A DNA stretch of 64,000 nt from Kosakonia sacchari SP1 (GCF_000300455.3 NZ_CP007215.2:2666001-2730000), one strand, 5' to 3'. Positions 19,212 to 30,076 are shown, counted from the first letter of the stretch. Program-made: numbers and translations. The notes: generated by a model from the sequence alone, not told the origin.

Positions 19212-19427
19212 ATGACCGTTCAGGACTATTTATTAAAATTCCGCAAAATCAGTTCGCTTGAAAGTCTGGAAAAATTGTTTGATCACCTCAACTACACGCT
19301 GACCGACAGCGGTGAAATTATCAACATGTACCGCGCAGCCGATCATCGCCGGGCGGAACTGGTTTCTGGCGGTCGTCTGTTTGACATTGGGTGCGTTCCG
19401 CGCTCGGTATGGCGCTACGTGCAGTAA
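19212..19427 (+). CDS. cnu: Hha/YmoA-family nucleoid modulator Cnu (YdgT)
   Basis: A 71-residue protein nearly identical to E. coli Cnu ([41 protein letters not shown]). Hha-family proteins lack a DNA-binding domain of their own; they bind the H-NS or StpA N-terminal domain and strengthen silencing of horizontally acquired, AT-rich genes, and Cnu was also found bound at oriC. Same length as the E. coli protein. It lies between blr and ydgK on the same strand, with about 90 bases to ydgK. It may be relevant to silencing of the AT-rich region near 55-57 kb, which is inference. Confidence 0.96.
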   Translation: MTVQDYLLKFRKISSLESLEKLFDHLNYTLTDSGEIINMYRAADHRRAELVSGGRLFDIGCVPRSVWRYVQ

Positions 19428-19513
19428 CGCCGCTGGCATTCGTCGTGTAATGCTTTATACTCCTCGCCCGGCGAAATCATTCAGAGCATTAATGCCTTAA
19501 CAGAGGAATACGC

Positions 19514-19954
19514 ATGACAACGACTCCTGCAGAAAGAATCGGAGGCTGGTTACTCGGCCCTCTGGCCTGGTTGCTGGTCGCGTTATTAAGCACCTCGCTG
19601 GCATTATTGCTGTACGCTACCGCCTTAATGACACCTCAGTCGGTAACGGCGCTGGGCGCACAACCGCTGAAACAAACCATCCTGTGGTTCGTCTCTTTCG
19701 CCTTCGCTATCGCCATCTGGTATTATACCTTCTGGCTGGTTATCGCCTTTTTTAAACGCCGCCGCAGCGTGCCGAAGCACTATATTATCTGGCTTTTGGT
19801 TTGCGTATTGCTCTCGGTTAAAGCCTTTGCGTTCGCTCCTGTCACCGATGAACTGGCGCTGCGTCAGTTACTCTTTCCGCTGCTTGCCGCTGCGTTGATG
19901 GTGCCCTATTTCAAGCGCTCAAGCCGCGTGAAAAGGACCTTTGTTAATCCGTAA
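19514..19954 (+). CDS. ydgK: DUF2569 inner-membrane protein YdgK
   Basis: A 146-residue membrane protein with about four hydrophobic segments (starts near residues 12, 50, 90, 115) and the conserved tail VPYFKRSSRVKRTFVNP. It belongs to the DUF2569 family and has no known function. It precedes the rsx genes by 77 bases, as in E. coli, where it is often treated as the first gene of the ydgK-rsxABCDGE-nth operon. GAGGAATACGC gives a clear ribosome-binding site. Confidence 0.92.
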   Translation: MTTTPAERIGGWLLGPLAWLLVALLSTSLALLLYATALMTPQSVTALGAQPLKQTILWFVSFAFAIAIWYYTFWLVIAFFKRRRSVPKHYIIWLLVCVLLSVKAFAFAPVTDELALRQLLFPLLAAALMVPYFKRSSRVKRTFVNP

Positions 19955-20031
19955 TAACCTTACAGTTATCCTGTTGTCGCCCGGTGCTGTTTGACCGATA
20001 ATAGGCGGCTTTTTTTATTTCAGGCCACATA

Positions 20032-20613
20032 ATGACAGACTATCTGCTGCTATTTATCGGAACGGTACTGGTCAACAACTTCGTGCTGGTGAAGTTTCTT
20101 GGCTTGTGTCCGTTTATGGGCGTTTCCAAAAAACTGGAAAGCGCAATGGGCATGGGACTGGCGACCACCTTCGTGATGACGCTGGCGTCCATCTGCGCCT
20201 GGCTCATCGATACATGGGTGCTGATCCCGCTGGATTTAGTCTACCTGCGCACGCTGGCGTTTATCCTGATTATCGCCGTGGTGGTGCAGTTCACCGAAAT
20301 GGTGGTGCGCAAAACCAGCCCGGCGCTCTATCGCCTGCTGGGTATCTTCTTGCCGCTTATCACCACTAACTGCGCGGTGCTCGGCGTGGCACTGCTCAAT
20401 ATCAACCTTGGGCACAATTTCATGCAGTCGGCGTTGTATGGCTTCGCCGCCGCCGTAGGGTTCTCCCTGGTGATGGTGTTGTTCGCCGCGATTCGCGAAC
20501 GCCTTGCCGTTGCCGATGTGCCCGCGCCTTTTCGCGGCAATGCGATTGCGTTAATCACTGCGGGCTTAATGTCTCTGGCCTTTATGGGCTTTAGTGGTCT
20601 GGTGAAACTGTAA
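20032..20613 (+). CDS. rsxA: Electron transport complex subunit RsxA (RnfA)
   Basis: A 193-residue membrane subunit with six predicted helices, homologous to RnfA and NqrE. The Rsx complex in E. coli reduces the SoxR Fe-S cluster and so switches off the superoxide response; Rnf relatives pass electrons between ferredoxin and NAD+ coupled to ion transport. The paired conserved segments [12 protein letters not shown] and [15 protein letters not shown], each with a cysteine in an inverted half of the protein, are present (they hold the membrane Fe-S cluster shared with RsxE). It is the first of six rsx genes; the rsxB start follows after one base. Confidence 0.97.
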   Translation: MTDYLLLFIGTVLVNNFVLVKFLGLCPFMGVSKKLESAMGMGLATTFVMTLASICAWLIDTWVLIPLDLVYLRTLAFILIIAVVVQFTEMVVRKTSPALYRLLGIFLPLITTNCAVLGVALLNINLGHNFMQSALYGFAAAVGFSLVMVLFAAIRERLAVADVPAPFRGNAIALITAGLMSLAFMGFSGLVKL

Positions 20614-20614
20614 T

Positions 20615-21193
20615 ATGAGTGCGATTTCCATAGCCGTTGCCGCACTGAGCGTGCTGGGGCTGCTGTTTGGCGTGATTCTGGGTTATGCCTCCCGCCGTTT
20701 TGCGGTGGAGGATGACCCGGTCGTTGAGCGCGTGGATGAATTATTGCCGCAAAGCCAGTGTGGGCAGTGCGGCTACCCTGGCTGTCGCCCCTACGCTGAG
20801 GCGGTCGGATTGCAGGGTGAAAAAATTAACCGCTGCGCCCCCGGTGGCGAAGCGGTGATGCTGAAAATCGCCGCGCTGCTGAATGTCGATCCGCAACCGA
20901 TTGATGGCGATGCCGCAGCGCTTGAGCCTGTGCGTATGCTGGCGGTAATCGATGAGAACAATTGTATTGGTTGCACAAAATGCATTCAGGCTTGCCCGGT
21001 AGACGCCATTCTCGGCGCAACGCGCGCCATGCATACGGTGATGAGCGATCTGTGCACCGGCTGTAACCTTTGTGTGGATCCGTGCCCGACGCAGTGCATC
21101 GAACTGCGTCCTGTGGAAACGACCACCCATAGCTGGAAATGGGATTTGCAGTCCATTCCGGTGCGTAATATTCCTGTGGAACACCATGCTTAA
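20615..21193 (+). CDS. rsxB: Electron transport complex ferredoxin subunit RsxB (RnfB)
   Basis: A 192-residue iron-sulfur subunit with an N-terminal membrane anchor (residues 5-25), a Fe-S domain with CGQCGYPGC (about residues 49-57), and a two-cluster ferredoxin domain with [16 protein letters not shown] and [15 protein letters not shown]. It relays electrons within the Rsx complex on the cytoplasmic face. The length equals E. coli RsxB. Its end overlaps the start of rsxC by eight bases, which suggests translational coupling. Confidence 0.97.
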   Translation: MSAISIAVAALSVLGLLFGVILGYASRRFAVEDDPVVERVDELLPQSQCGQCGYPGCRPYAEAVGLQGEKINRCAPGGEAVMLKIAALLNVDPQPIDGDAAALEPVRMLAVIDENNCIGCTKCIQACPVDAILGATRAMHTVMSDLCTGCNLCVDPCPTQCIELRPVETTTHSWKWDLQSIPVRNIPVEHHA

Positions 21194-23624
21194 GTTATTT
21201 TCCGCTTTCCGAAAAGAGAAACTGTGGGATTTTCACGGCGGCATTCATCCGCCTGAAATGAAAACCCAATCAAACGGTACGCCGCTGCGCCAGTTGCCGC
21301 TGGCGAACCGCTTTGTGATCCCTCTCAAGCAGCACCTTGGCGCTGAAGGCGAACTGTGCGTGCGCGTGGGTGACAAGGTGCTGCGCGGCCAGCCGCTGAC
21401 GCGCGGGCGTGGCCGTATGTTACCTGTTCATGCGCCGACGTCCGGCACCGTGGTCGCGATTGCGCCCCACTCCACCGCGCACCCCTCTGCATTGCCTGAG
21501 ATGAGCGTGATTATTGAAGCGGATGGCGAAGATCGCTGGATCGAGCGTGACGGCTGGCCAGATTACCGTTCCCATAGTTATGATGCGTTAATTGAACGTA
21601 TCCATCAGTTCGGCGTTGCGGGGCTTGGCGGTGCGGGCTTCCCTACCGCAGCAAAATTGCAAGGCGGTGGCGATAAAATCGACACACTGATTATTAACGC
21701 TGCGGAATGCGAGCCCTATATCACCGCCGATGACCGTTTAATGCAGGACTGCGCGGCGCAAATTATGGAAGGTGTGCGCATTCTGGCGCACATTCTTCAA
21801 CCACGTCAGGTACTTATCGGGATTGAAGATAACAAACCGCAGGCGATCTCGATGATGCGTGCGGTGCTGGCGGGCAGCCATGATATTCAGTTGAAAGTCA
21901 TCCCGACGAAATATCCTTCCGGCGGTGCCAAACAGCTTACTCAGATCCTCACCGGCAAGCAGGTGCCGCACGGCGGGCGTTCGTCGGATATCGGTATTCT
22001 GATGCAAAACGTGGGTACCGCGTATGCGGTTAAACGCGCGGTTATCGACGGCGAGCCTTTAACGGAGCGCGTTGTCACGGTGACCGGTGAAGCGGTTACC
22101 CGACCGGGCAATGTCTGGGCGCGTCTGGGAACACCGGTGCGCCATCTGCTGGATTTCGCCGGTTTCTGCCCTTCTGCTGAGCAACTGGTCATTATGGGCG
22201 GCCCACTGATGGGCTTCACGCTGCCGTGGCTGGATGTGCCAGTAGTCAAAATCACCAACTGCCTGTTAGCGCCTTCCGCCAGCGAGATGGGCGAGCCGCA
22301 GGAAGAGAAAGGCTGCATTCGCTGCAGCGCCTGCGCTGACGCCTGCCCGGCCGATTTGCTACCTCAGCAACTCTACTGGTTCAGCAAAGGCCAGCAGCAC
22401 GACAAAGCAACGGCGCATAACCTTTCCGATTGCATCGAATGCGGTGCCTGCGCCTGGGTGTGCCCAAGTAATATTCCGCTGGTGCAATATTTCCGACAGG
22501 AGAAGGCAGAGATTTACGCTATCGCCGAGGAAGAAAAACGCAACGCCGAAGCCAAAGCACGCTTTGAAGCGCGCCAGGCTCGCCTTGAGCGTGAAAAAAT
22601 TGCCCGCCAGCAGCGTCATAAACAGGCTGCGGTTCAACCTGCCGCTAAAAAAGATCAGCAGGCGATTGATGCCGCGCTGGCGCGCGTACGCGAAAAACAG
22701 ACGACCGCCGCACAGCCAATCGTGATTCAGGCTGGTGCCCAGCCCGATAACAGCGAAGCGATTGCGGCGCGCGAAGCACGCAAAGCGCAGGCACGCGCCC
22801 GCCAGGCAGAAAAAGCGCTGCAGACGGAAAACAGTGCCGCCACGGACGAAACAGCTGATCCGCGCAAATCCGCCGTTGAAGCGGCGATTGCCCGCGCCAA
22901 AGCGCGTAAGCTCACCCAAAGCCAGCCCGAAGGATCAGCAGCCAACGCTGAGCAGCCGCAGGTGGAAGCCGGACAACAAGCTGAATCTGCACCGGTCGAT
23001 CCGCGCAAAGCTGCGGTTGAAGCGGCAATTGCCCGCGCTAAAGCGCGCAAACTCGCGCAGAGCCAGCCCGCTGAACCCGCAGCAAACGCTGAGCAGCCGC
23101 AGGTGAAAGCCGAACAACAAGCTGAACCTGCACCGGTCGATCCGCGCAAAGCTGCGGTTGAAGCAGCAATTGCCCGCGCCAAAGCGCGTAAGCTCGCCCA
23201 AAGCCAGCCCGAAGGATCCGCAGCCAACGCTGAACAACCGCAGGTGAAAGCCGAACAACAAGCTGAATCAGCACCGGTTGATCCGCGCAAAGCTGCGGTT
23301 GGAGCGGCAATTGCCCGCGCTAAAGCGCGTAAGCTCGCCCAAAGCCAGCCCGAAGGATCCGCAGCCAACACTGAGCAGCCGCAGGTGGAAGCCCAACAAC
23401 AAGCTGAATCTGCATCGGTCGATCCGCGCAAAGCCGCCGTTGAAGCGGCAATTGCCCGTGCCAAAGCGCGCAAATTAGAACAAGTACAAGCCGCCACGCA
23501 AACTGATGATGTCTCGTCTTTTGCGCAGGCAGCCAATGACGACCCGCGCAAAGCCGCAGTCGCCGCAGCCATCGCCCGTGTTCAGGCGAAGAAGGCCGCA
23601 CAGCAAGCCGTTAACGAGGATTAA
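21186..23624 (+). CDS. rsxC: Electron transport complex subunit RsxC (RnfC) with expanded C-terminal repeat
   Basis: An 812-residue protein; E. coli RsxC is about 740. The N-terminal two thirds hold the NADH/FMN-binding part ([13 protein letters not shown], residues about 140-152; [23 protein letters not shown]) and two 4Fe-4S motifs [15 protein letters not shown] and [16 protein letters not shown]. From residue about 440 an Ala/Lys/Glu/Gln-rich helical region begins, and from residue 558 six DPRK-started repeats follow, the first four full 47-residue copies. The start [19 protein letters not shown] at 21186 matches the family and overlaps rsxB by eight bases. The stop is immediately followed by the rsxD ATG. 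Confidence 0.96.
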   Translation: MLKLFSAFRKEKLWDFHGGIHPPEMKTQSNGTPLRQLPLANRFVIPLKQHLGAEGELCVRVGDKVLRGQPLTRGRGRMLPVHAPTSGTVVAIAPHSTAHPSALPEMSVIIEADGEDRWIERDGWPDYRSHSYDALIERIHQFGVAGLGGAGFPTAAKLQGGGDKIDTLIINAAECEPYITADDRLMQDCAAQIMEGVRILAHILQPRQVLIGIEDNKPQAISMMRAVLAGSHDIQLKVIPTKYPSGGAKQLTQILTGKQVPHGGRSSDIGILMQNVGTAYAVKRAVIDGEPLTERVVTVTGEAVTRPGNVWARLGTPVRHLLDFAGFCPSAEQLVIMGGPLMGFTLPWLDVPVVKITNCLLAPSASEMGEPQEEKGCIRCSACADACPADLLPQQLYWFSKGQQHDKATAHNLSDCIECGACAWVCPSNIPLVQYFRQEKAEIYAIAEEEKRNAEAKARFEARQARLEREKIARQQRHKQAAVQPAAKKDQQAIDAALARVREKQTTAAQPIVIQAGAQPDNSEAIAAREARKAQARARQAEKALQTENSAATDETADPRKSAVEAAIARAKARKLTQSQPEGSAANAEQPQVEAGQQAESAPVDPRKAAVEAAIARAKARKLAQSQPAEPAANAEQPQVKAEQQAEPAPVDPRKAAVEAAIARAKARKLAQSQPEGSAANAEQPQVKAEQQAESAPVDPRKAAVGAAIARAKARKLAQSQPEGSAANTEQPQVEAQQQAESASVDPRKAAVEAAIARAKARKLEQVQAATQTDDVSSFAQAANDDPRKAAVAAAIARVQAKKAAQQAVNED
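22857..23570 (+). repeat. In-frame 141-bp tandem repeats in rsxC
   Basis: DPRK codons begin at 22857, 22998, 23139, 23280 and 23421, an exact 141-base (47-residue) period, then a degenerate copy at 23541. Units encode [20 protein letters not shown] followed by a Q/E/P-rich linker. The period is a multiple of three, so unit gain or loss keeps the reading frame. Confidence 0.95.
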
Positions 23625-24677
23625 ATGGTTTTCAGAATCGCAAGTTCCCCTTACACCCATAACCAGCGCCAGACCTCACGTATTATGCTGCTGGTGACGC
23701 TCGCGACCGTGCCGGGCATTGCTGCGCAACTGTGGTTTTTCGGTTGGGGGACGCTGATACAGATTATTCTCGCGATTATCAGCGCACTGGCTGCCGAAGC
23801 GCTGATACTGAAATTACGCAAGCAGAACGTTAGCGCGATCCTGGCGGATAACTCTGCCCTGGTAACCGGTCTGCTGCTGGCTATCAGTATTCCCTCTTTC
23901 GCCCCGTGGTGGATGGTGGTGCTTGGCACTGTGTTCGCAGTAGTTATCGCCAAGCAGCTTTACGGCGGTTTAGGCCACAACCCGTTTAACCCGGCGATGA
24001 TTGGCTATGTGGTGCTGTTAATCTCCTTCCCGGTGCAGATGACCAGCTGGCTGCCGCCGTATGAAATCGCACGTACCGTCCCAGGCTTTATGGATGCGTT
24101 ACAGGTGATTTTCACCGGTCACACTGCCGCTGGCGCAAATATGGAAACGCTGCGCATTGGTATTGATGGCGTCAGCCAGGCGACGCCGCTCGACACCTTT
24201 AAAACTTCATTGCATGCCGGACACAGCGTTGAGCAGATCCTGCAATCCCCCATCTATAGCGGCATGCTGGCCGGTGCGGGCTGGCAGTGGGTCAACCTCG
24301 GTTATCTGGCCGGTGGTCTGTTCCTGCTGTGGCAAAAAACCATTCGCTGGCATATCCCGGTAAGCTTCCTGCTGACGCTGGCGATTTGTGCCGCACTCGG
24401 CTGGATTTTCGCTCCGCAATCGCTGGCTGCGCCGCAATTGCATCTGTTCTCTGGCGCAACCATGCTGGGCGCGTTTTTCATTCTGACCGATCCGGTTACC
24501 GCCTCGACCACCAACAAAGGCCGTCTGATTTTTGGCGCGCTGGCGGGCGTGCTGGTGTGGCTTATCCGCAGTTATGGCGGCTACCCGGATGGCGTGGCCT
24601 TTGCCGTATTACTGGCAAATATTACCGTGCCGTTGATTGATTACTACACGCGTCCGCGCGTGTACGGGCATCGTTAA
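23625..24677 (+). CDS. rsxD: Electron transport complex subunit RsxD (RnfD)
   Basis: A 350-residue polytopic membrane subunit (E. coli 352), homologous to RnfD and NqrB, with about ten helices. Covalent FMN is expected on Thr187 in [11 protein letters not shown], which falls at exactly the E. coli position. Other conserved segments are [15 protein letters not shown] and [18 protein letters not shown]. The ATG directly abuts the rsxC stop, and rsxG starts ten bases later after AAGGAG. Confidence 0.97.
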   Translation: MVFRIASSPYTHNQRQTSRIMLLVTLATVPGIAAQLWFFGWGTLIQIILAIISALAAEALILKLRKQNVSAILADNSALVTGLLLAISIPSFAPWWMVVLGTVFAVVIAKQLYGGLGHNPFNPAMIGYVVLLISFPVQMTSWLPPYEIARTVPGFMDALQVIFTGHTAAGANMETLRIGIDGVSQATPLDTFKTSLHAGHSVEQILQSPIYSGMLAGAGWQWVNLGYLAGGLFLLWQKTIRWHIPVSFLLTLAICAALGWIFAPQSLAAPQLHLFSGATMLGAFFILTDPVTASTTNKGRLIFGALAGVLVWLIRSYGGYPDGVAFAVLLANITVPLIDYYTRPRVYGHR

Positions 24678-24686
24678 GGAGCCGCC

Positions 24687-25307
24687 ATGCTAAAGACAAT
24701 GCGTAAACATGGCGTGACGCTGGCGCTGTTCGCCGCAGGTTCTACCGGCCTGACCGCCGCAATAGACCAAATGACCAAAACAACCATTGCCGACCAGGCT
24801 GCGCTGCAACAAAAAGCGCTGTTTGATCAGGTGATCCCTGGCGACAGCTATAATAACTCGCTGCAACAGAGCTGTTTTCTGGTCAGCGATCCGGCGCTTG
24901 GCAAAGGGCAACACCATGTGTGGATCGCCAAAAAAGATGACAAGCCGGTTGCCGCAGTTCTTGAAGCGACCGCACCGGACGGTTACTCAGGCGCCATCCA
25001 GCTGCTTGTTGGCGCAGATTTTAGCGGCACAGTGCTGGGCGTGCGCGTGACGGAGCACCATGAAACGCCGGGTCTCGGCGATAAGATTGAGCTGCGTATT
25101 TCCGACTGGATCACCCACTTCGCCGGAAAGCGGATTGACGGCGCGACCGATGGCTATTTCGCGGTGAAAAAAGATGGCGGTGATTTTGATCAGTTTACCG
25201 GGGCGACCATCACGCCGCGCGCGGTCGTTAACGCGGTAAAACGAACCGGCCTGTACGCGATGACACTACCGGAACAGCTTTCCCGTTTACCGGGTTGTGG
25301 AGAGTAA
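24687..25307 (+). CDS. rsxG: Electron transport complex FMN subunit RsxG (RnfG)
   Basis: A 206-residue protein with one N-terminal membrane helix and a periplasmic flavin domain, homologous to RnfG and NqrC. The flavinylation site is the TGAT motif at residues 171-174 ([12 protein letters not shown]), with FMN attached by phosphoester to Thr174 after action of the ApbE transferase (not in this window). [11 protein letters not shown] is also conserved. Same length as the E. coli protein; three bases separate it from rsxE. Confidence 0.97.
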   Translation: MLKTMRKHGVTLALFAAGSTGLTAAIDQMTKTTIADQAALQQKALFDQVIPGDSYNNSLQQSCFLVSDPALGKGQHHVWIAKKDDKPVAAVLEATAPDGYSGAIQLLVGADFSGTVLGVRVTEHHETPGLGDKIELRISDWITHFAGKRIDGATDGYFAVKKDGGDFDQFTGATITPRAVVNAVKRTGLYAMTLPEQLSRLPGCGE

Positions 25308-25310
25308 GCG

Positions 25311-26009
25311 ATGAGCGAAGTCAAAGAGGTTATTGTTCAGGGGCTGTGGAAAAACAACTCTGCGCTGGTACAACTGCTGGGTATGTGTCCGCTGCTGGCG
25401 GTGACGTCCACCGCCACCAACGCACTGGGTCTGGGGCTGGCAACAACGCTGGTGTTAACCCTGACCAATCTGTTTATTTCCACCCTGCGTCGCTGGACAC
25501 CAGATGAGATCCGCATCCCGATTTACGTGATGATTATTGCCTCGGTGGTCAGCGCGGTACAAATGCTGATCAACGCCTATGCGTTCGGTCTTTACCAGTC
25601 ACTGGGCATTTTTATTCCGCTGATCGTTACCAACTGTATCGTGGTCGGTCGTGCTGAAGCGTTTGCAGCGAAAAAAGGTCCGGCACTTTCAGCACTCGAT
25701 GGCTTCTCTATTGGCATGGGCGCAACCTGCGCCATGTTCGTACTGGGTTCCCTGCGTGAGATCCTCGGTAACGGTACGCTGTTTGACGGCGCAGATGGGC
25801 TGTTAGGCGGCTGGGCGAAAGCGCTACGCATAGAAGTATTCCACACCGATTCCCCATTCCTGCTGGCGATGTTGCCGCCGGGCGCATTTATTGGCCTCGG
25901 CATGATGCTGGCGGTGAAATACCTTATCGATCAGAAGATGAAAAAACGCCGTGAAGCGGCGGCGACTGCGGCAAACGACAGCACTCAGGCCGCGCCCGGG
26001 AAGGCATAA
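25311..26009 (+). CDS. rsxE: Electron transport complex subunit RsxE (RnfE)
   Basis: A 232-residue six-helix membrane subunit paralogous to RsxA. The two inverted cysteine-containing segments [12 protein letters not shown] and [18 protein letters not shown] are present. The C-terminal tail is charged and alanine-rich, one residue different in length from E. coli. Its TAA overlaps the nth ATG (TAATG), so nth is translationally coupled to the rsx operon. Confidence 0.97.
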   Translation: MSEVKEVIVQGLWKNNSALVQLLGMCPLLAVTSTATNALGLGLATTLVLTLTNLFISTLRRWTPDEIRIPIYVMIIASVVSAVQMLINAYAFGLYQSLGIFIPLIVTNCIVVGRAEAFAAKKGPALSALDGFSIGMGATCAMFVLGSLREILGNGTLFDGADGLLGGWAKALRIEVFHTDSPFLLAMLPPGAFIGLGMMLAVKYLIDQKMKKRREAAATAANDSTQAAPGKA

Positions 26010-26644
26010 TGAATAAAGCAAAACGACTGGAAATTTTAACCCGTTTACGGGAAAACAACCCGCACCCGACCACCGAGCTGAATTTCACCTCACCATTTGA
26101 GCTGTTGATCGCCGTACTGCTCTCTGCGCAGGCCACCGATGTCAGCGTCAATAAAGCCACCGCGCTACTCTACCCGGTGGCAAACACGCCCAAAGCAATG
26201 CTGGAGCTTGGCGTTGAAGGGGTGAAACAGTACATCAAAACCATCGGCTTGTTTAACAGCAAAGCAGAAAATGTCATTAAGACCTGCCGTATTTTGCTGG
26301 AAAAGCACAATGGCGAAGTGCCGGAAGACAGAGCCGCGCTGGAAGCCCTGCCGGGCGTCGGGCGTAAGACCGCCAATGTGGTACTCAACACCGCGTTTGG
26401 CTGGCCGACCATCGCTGTGGACACGCATATTTTTCGCGTTTCTAACCGCACGCGTTTCGCGCCGGGTAAAAACGTTGAGGAAGTGGAAGAGAAGCTGCTG
26501 AAAGTTGTGCCTGCTGAATTTAAAGTCGATTGCCACCACTGGTTGATCCTGCACGGGCGATACACCTGCATCGCCCGTAAGCCGCGCTGCGGTTCCTGCA
26601 TTATCGAAGATCTGTGCGAGTACGACAGTAAAGTCGATAATTAA
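26009..26644 (+). CDS. nth: Endonuclease III
   Basis: Nth is the bifunctional glycosylase/AP-lyase that removes oxidised pyrimidines in base-excision repair. The 211 residues equal E. coli. The helix-hairpin-helix LPGVGRKTANVV contains the catalytic lysine, followed by the aspartate in VDTHIFRVSNR; the C-terminal 4Fe-4S cluster has the spacing C-x6-C-x2-C-x5-C in CIARKPRCGSCIIEDLC. It is the last gene of the rsx operon; association of a repair enzyme with redox proteins is conserved in enterobacteria. Confidence 0.98.
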   Translation: MNKAKRLEILTRLRENNPHPTTELNFTSPFELLIAVLLSAQATDVSVNKATALLYPVANTPKAMLELGVEGVKQYIKTIGLFNSKAENVIKTCRILLEKHNGEVPEDRAALEALPGVGRKTANVVLNTAFGWPTIAVDTHIFRVSNRTRFAPGKNVEEVEEKLLKVVPAEFKVDCHHWLILHGRYTCIARKPRCGSCIIEDLCEYDSKVDN

Positions 26645-26650
26645 CGCCCG

Positions 26651-27076
26651 TCAGAACGGGCGCATCACTGCCAGCAGAATAATCACCGCAACGGCGACAA
26701 TGGTTATGCCGGTGGCATTGCGAATAGCCCCCATGCCTTTCACCGCTTCACCTGTCGCTATGCGGCGCAGTGTGGCAGAGAGAAAACCATGCAGGCCGGA
26801 AAGTAGCAGCACCACCACCACCTTGATTATCAGCCACAGATGCGGCATTTGACCGTGCGCAATCACCATTACCGCACCCGCGACCCACAGCAGTAACATG
26901 GCAGGCGTGGTGATTTTACGGCTCCAGCGGCGTACATCGCCCGCCAGCGCGACACGCGAGGTGTTATCCGCTTGTGTTGCGCACCAGCCGGCAACGACAG
27001 CCATAACCAGCATTCCGCCTATCCAGATGATGGCCGCCGCGATATGTAACGCATTGAGCCATGGATGAAAGTTCAT
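26651..27076 (-). CDS. CopD/HemJ-like four-helix membrane protein
   Basis: A 141-residue hydrophobic protein with four membrane helices. The first contains LNALHIAAAIIWIGGML, the histidine-plus-tryptophan pattern typical of the CopD domain and the HemJ-like families, and later segments include KITTPAMLLLWVAGAV and a lysine within LIIKVVVVLLLSGLHGF. CopD proteins are implicated in copper import and HemJ in protoporphyrinogen oxidation; which applies is not decidable here. The start at 27076 has AGGAGT at ideal spacing; an upstream in-frame codon would add 11 residues. It is convergent with nth and is not found at this place in E. coli K-12. Confidence 0.75.
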   Translation of the reverse strand: MNFHPWLNALHIAAAIIWIGGMLVMAVVAGWCATQADNTSRVALAGDVRRWSRKITTPAMLLLWVAGAVMVIAHGQMPHLWLIIKVVVVLLLSGLHGFLSATLRRIATGEAVKGMGAIRNATGITIVAVAVIILLAVMRPF

Positions 27077-27819
27077 ATTTCGACTCCTGTGTAATAAAGA
27101 CTGCGGCAAGTCTGACAGCGTATCTGTCCCCTGTCATGAACAATGCGCGGCAAATGGCAGAAAAGGTCTCGTTATTGATCCCGGATTGGTTACCCAACGA
27201 ATCGCGGGTAAGAGAACTCGCTGATTTTATGTCATAACTTTATGTGATAACGCTCACGTCTCTGTAAATTACTCAAAATGTCGAATGATTGCGCGCAAAT
27301 CGTGATATTGAGCAAATAATCGTCCGCTTATGCGTATTTAATAAGGTTTTTCCTTTTTTTAGAAGAAAAAAATCCAACTAAAGGCTATTTCGGTGACTAT
27401 TGCTAACACAATGTTAAAAAAGAGATTAACAATGTTCACGGAATGGTTGCAGTGCAAACTTTAATCACGTTTAGCAAGAGATATGACCAGATTGATTACA
27501 CAAACCAGCCCAATACACTACTATTAAGCCAAAATAGCAGAACATATGCCTTAATGCGCAATCTAACCCCCGGACTGTAGTGGAAAAATCCACTTTTGTT
27601 TACATGATGAAATTTAACTCTGAATAACAAATAGAAACACCGAGCATTGTAATGCCCTGGATCTATGTAACAGAATATGTCAAAAGGCTTGCCTGAACGC
27701 GCCGGATAGTGAACATTAACCGCCGTTTTCCCCTCCCAATATAACTATAAGCGTGATGAACTCTGGTCATTGCGCGCTGAACACCCCCGTTAATATGGGA
27801 TGTAAAAAAAGAGGTATAT
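27077..27819. other. 743-bp AT-rich divergent region before dtpA
   Basis: No gene is supported here. It contains the 5' region of the CopD-like gene, a good CRP-like site at 27243-27258, AT-rich tracts around 27340-27430, and the dtpA promoter in the last 150 bases (TATAAC/TATAAG-like elements near 27740-27750, not assignable with certainty). E. coli dtpA is OmpR-regulated and anaerobically influenced; I could not identify those sites. Confidence 0.6.
27243..27258. promoter_or_regulatory. CRP-like binding site
   Basis: TGTGA-TAACGC-TCACG matches the CRP consensus TGTGA-N6-TCACA at nine of ten core bases. It lies 167 bases upstream of the CopD-like start and about 560 bases upstream of dtpA; the former is the likelier target by distance. 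Confidence 0.55.
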
Positions 27820-29322
27820 GTGTCAACTGCAAACAAACCAACGGAAAGCGTCAGTCTGAACGCTTTTAAACAACCGAAAGCGTTTTATCTGATCTTCTCT
27901 ATCGAGTTATGGGAACGTTTTGGTTACTACGGCCTGCAAGGGATTATGGCTGTTTACCTGGTGAAACAACTGGGTATGTCAGAAGCGGACTCTATTACAC
28001 TGTTCTCCTCCTTCAGCGCACTGGTTTATGGCCTGGTTGCCATCGGTGGCTGGCTGGGTGACAAAGTGCTGGGCACCAAACGCGTGATTATGCTGGGCGC
28101 GATCGTGCTGGCCGTCGGTTATGCGCTGGTGGCGTGGTCCGGTCATGATGCGAGCATTGTATATATGGGCATGGCGGCCATCGCCGTGGGTAATGGTCTG
28201 TTTAAAGCCAACCCGTCTTCCCTGCTCTCCACTTGCTATGCGAAAGACGACCCGCGTCTGGACGGTGCATTTACCATGTACTATATGTCCGTTAACGTCG
28301 GTTCATTCTTCTCCATGCTGGCAACACCGTGGCTGGCCGCGAAATTCGGCTGGAGCACCGCGTTTGGTCTGAGCGTGGTGGGTCTGCTGATCACCATCGT
28401 TAACTTCTCCTTCTGCAAACGTTGGGTGAAAAATCACGGTTCTAAACCGGATTTCGAACCGCTGCGCGTTGGCTATCTGCTGGCAACCATTGTTGGCATC
28501 GTGGCGCTGATCGCTGTCGCTACCTGGCTGCTGCACAACCAGGGCATTGCGCGTATGGTGCTGGGTGTTGTGGCGCTGGGTATTATCTGCATCTTCGCCA
28601 AAGAGACGTTCGCGCTGAAAGGTGCCGCCCGTCGTAAAATGATCGTCGCCTTCATTCTGATGGTACAAGCGATTGTCTTCTTCGTGCTCTATAGTCAGAT
28701 GCCGACATCGCTGAACTTCTTTGCTATCCGTAACGTTGAGCACACGCTGTTTGGTATCGCTTTCGAACCTGAACAGTATCAGGCGCTGAACCCGTTCTGG
28801 ATCATCATTGGTAGCCCGATTCTGGCCGCTATCTATAACAAAATGGGCGATACGCTGCCGATGCCGCATAAATTCGCCATCGGTATGGTGCTGTGCTCCG
28901 GCGCGTTCCTGGTGCTGCCACTGGGCACGAAATTCGCCTCTGACGCGGGTATCGTTTCCGTAAGCTGGCTGATCGCAAGTTATGGCCTGCAAAGTATCGG
29001 TGAACTGATGATCTCCGGTCTCGGTCTGGCGATGGTTGCGCAACTGGTGCCGCAGCGTCTGATGGGCTTCATTATGGGAAGCTGGTTCCTGACCACGGCT
29101 GGCGCGAACATTATCGCCGGCTATGTGGCTAATCAGATGGCTATCCCGGAAAACGTGACCGATCCGCTGATGTCACTGAACATCTACGGCTCCGTGTTCC
29201 TGCAAATTGGTATCGCGACTGCCGTTATCGCTTTGCTGATGATCGTCACCGCACCGAAGCTGAACCGCATGACGCAGAGCGAAGATACCACTCGCGAAAC
29301 GTCGGAAACCGCAACGGCATAA
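27820..29322 (+). CDS. dtpA: Dipeptide/tripeptide permease DtpA (TppB)
   Basis: A 500-residue proton-coupled oligopeptide transporter (POT/PTR family, major facilitator fold, about 14 helices). The proton-coupling motif [10 protein letters not shown] is at residues 33-42 and the second PTR signature region [15 protein letters not shown] follows. It imports di- and tripeptides and some peptidomimetic drugs. The start is the GTG at 27820, preceded by AGAGG and matching the E. coli N-terminus MSTAN. Same length as the E. coli protein. It is monocistronic with a strong terminator. Confidence 0.96.
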   Translation: MSTANKPTESVSLNAFKQPKAFYLIFSIELWERFGYYGLQGIMAVYLVKQLGMSEADSITLFSSFSALVYGLVAIGGWLGDKVLGTKRVIMLGAIVLAVGYALVAWSGHDASIVYMGMAAIAVGNGLFKANPSSLLSTCYAKDDPRLDGAFTMYYMSVNVGSFFSMLATPWLAAKFGWSTAFGLSVVGLLITIVNFSFCKRWVKNHGSKPDFEPLRVGYLLATIVGIVALIAVATWLLHNQGIARMVLGVVALGIICIFAKETFALKGAARRKMIVAFILMVQAIVFFVLYSQMPTSLNFFAIRNVEHTLFGIAFEPEQYQALNPFWIIIGSPILAAIYNKMGDTLPMPHKFAIGMVLCSGAFLVLPLGTKFASDAGIVSVSWLIASYGLQSIGELMISGLGLAMVAQLVPQRLMGFIMGSWFLTTAGANIIAGYVANQMAIPENVTDPLMSLNIYGSVFLQIGIATAVIALLMIVTAPKLNRMTQSEDTTRETSETATA

Positions 29323-29348
29323 TCGCCGCGGGGAACTCGAATTATTCA

Positions 29349-29379
29349 GCCGCTAACGCCAGTTAGCGGCTTTTTTTTT
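29349..29379 (+). terminator. Rho-independent terminator of dtpA
   Basis: Perfect 9-bp stem GCCGCTAAC / GTTAGCGGC, loop GCCA, nine T. Confidence 0.93.
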
Positions 29380-29429
29380 ATTCCGCCGCGTAATAACCTA
29401 TGCCGGAAATCAGCCATAAGGAAAAGATA

Positions 29430-30035
29430 ATGAAACTGTTTTACAAGCCGGGCGCCTGCTCTCTCGCCTCACATATTGCTCTGCGTGAGACCGGAAAAAA
29501 TGTGGATCTGGTAAGTGTTGATTTGATGAAAAAACGCCTGGAAAACGGCGATGACTTTTTTGCCATCAACCCGAAAGGACAAATCCCGGCGCTGCTGCTG
29601 AATGACAACACTCTGATTACCGAAGGTGTGGCGATTATGCAATACGTTGCTGACAGCGCGCCTGAGAGCCAGTTGCTGGCACCTGTTGGCACCCTGCCGC
29701 GTTACAAGACGCTGGAGTGGCTGAACTTTATCGCAACCGAGCTGCATAAAGGCTTCACCCCGCTGTTTCGCCCGGATACACCGGAAGAGTACAAACCCAC
29801 TGTACGCGCTTTGCTTGAGAAAAAATTGCACTACGTAAATGAATCCCTGAGCAATAACGCGTGGATTAGCGGTGCGAACTTTACCATTGCCGACGGTTAT
29901 CTGTTCACGGTTCTGCGCTGGGCGCGCGCGGTGAAATTGAATATGGAAGGTCTGTCGAATATTGACGCGTATATGGCGCGTGTTGCCGCTCGCCCTGCGG
30001 TGGCGACTGCAATGGCAGCAGAAGGTATTCAGTAA
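29430..30035 (+). CDS. gstA: Glutathione S-transferase (beta class)
   Basis: A 201-residue cytosolic GST with an N-terminal thioredoxin-like domain and C-terminal helical domain; it conjugates glutathione to electrophiles. The beta-class cysteine Cys10 ([11 protein letters not shown]) and NPKGQIPAL and TEGVAIMQY (glutathione-binding) are present. The start at 29430 follows AAGGAA and matches E. coli GstA, of equal length; an in-frame start ten codons upstream is less likely. It is followed by a shared terminator with convergent pdxY. Confidence 0.96.
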   Translation: MKLFYKPGACSLASHIALRETGKNVDLVSVDLMKKRLENGDDFFAINPKGQIPALLLNDNTLITEGVAIMQYVADSAPESQLLAPVGTLPRYKTLEWLNFIATELHKGFTPLFRPDTPEEYKPTVRALLEKKLHYVNESLSNNAWISGANFTIADGYLFTVLRWARAVKLNMEGLSNIDAYMARVAARPAVATAMAAEGIQ

Positions 30036-30076
30036 AATGTGATTGCCCGCGAAGGCTCTATTTAGCGGGCATGAAT

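Noticed and set aside
22727..23572. Long minus-strand open frame opposite the rsxC tail
   Set aside because: It is the complement of the 141-bp repeats; its Ala/Ser/Cys/Arg-rich composition comes from the repeat bases and it has no initiation signals.
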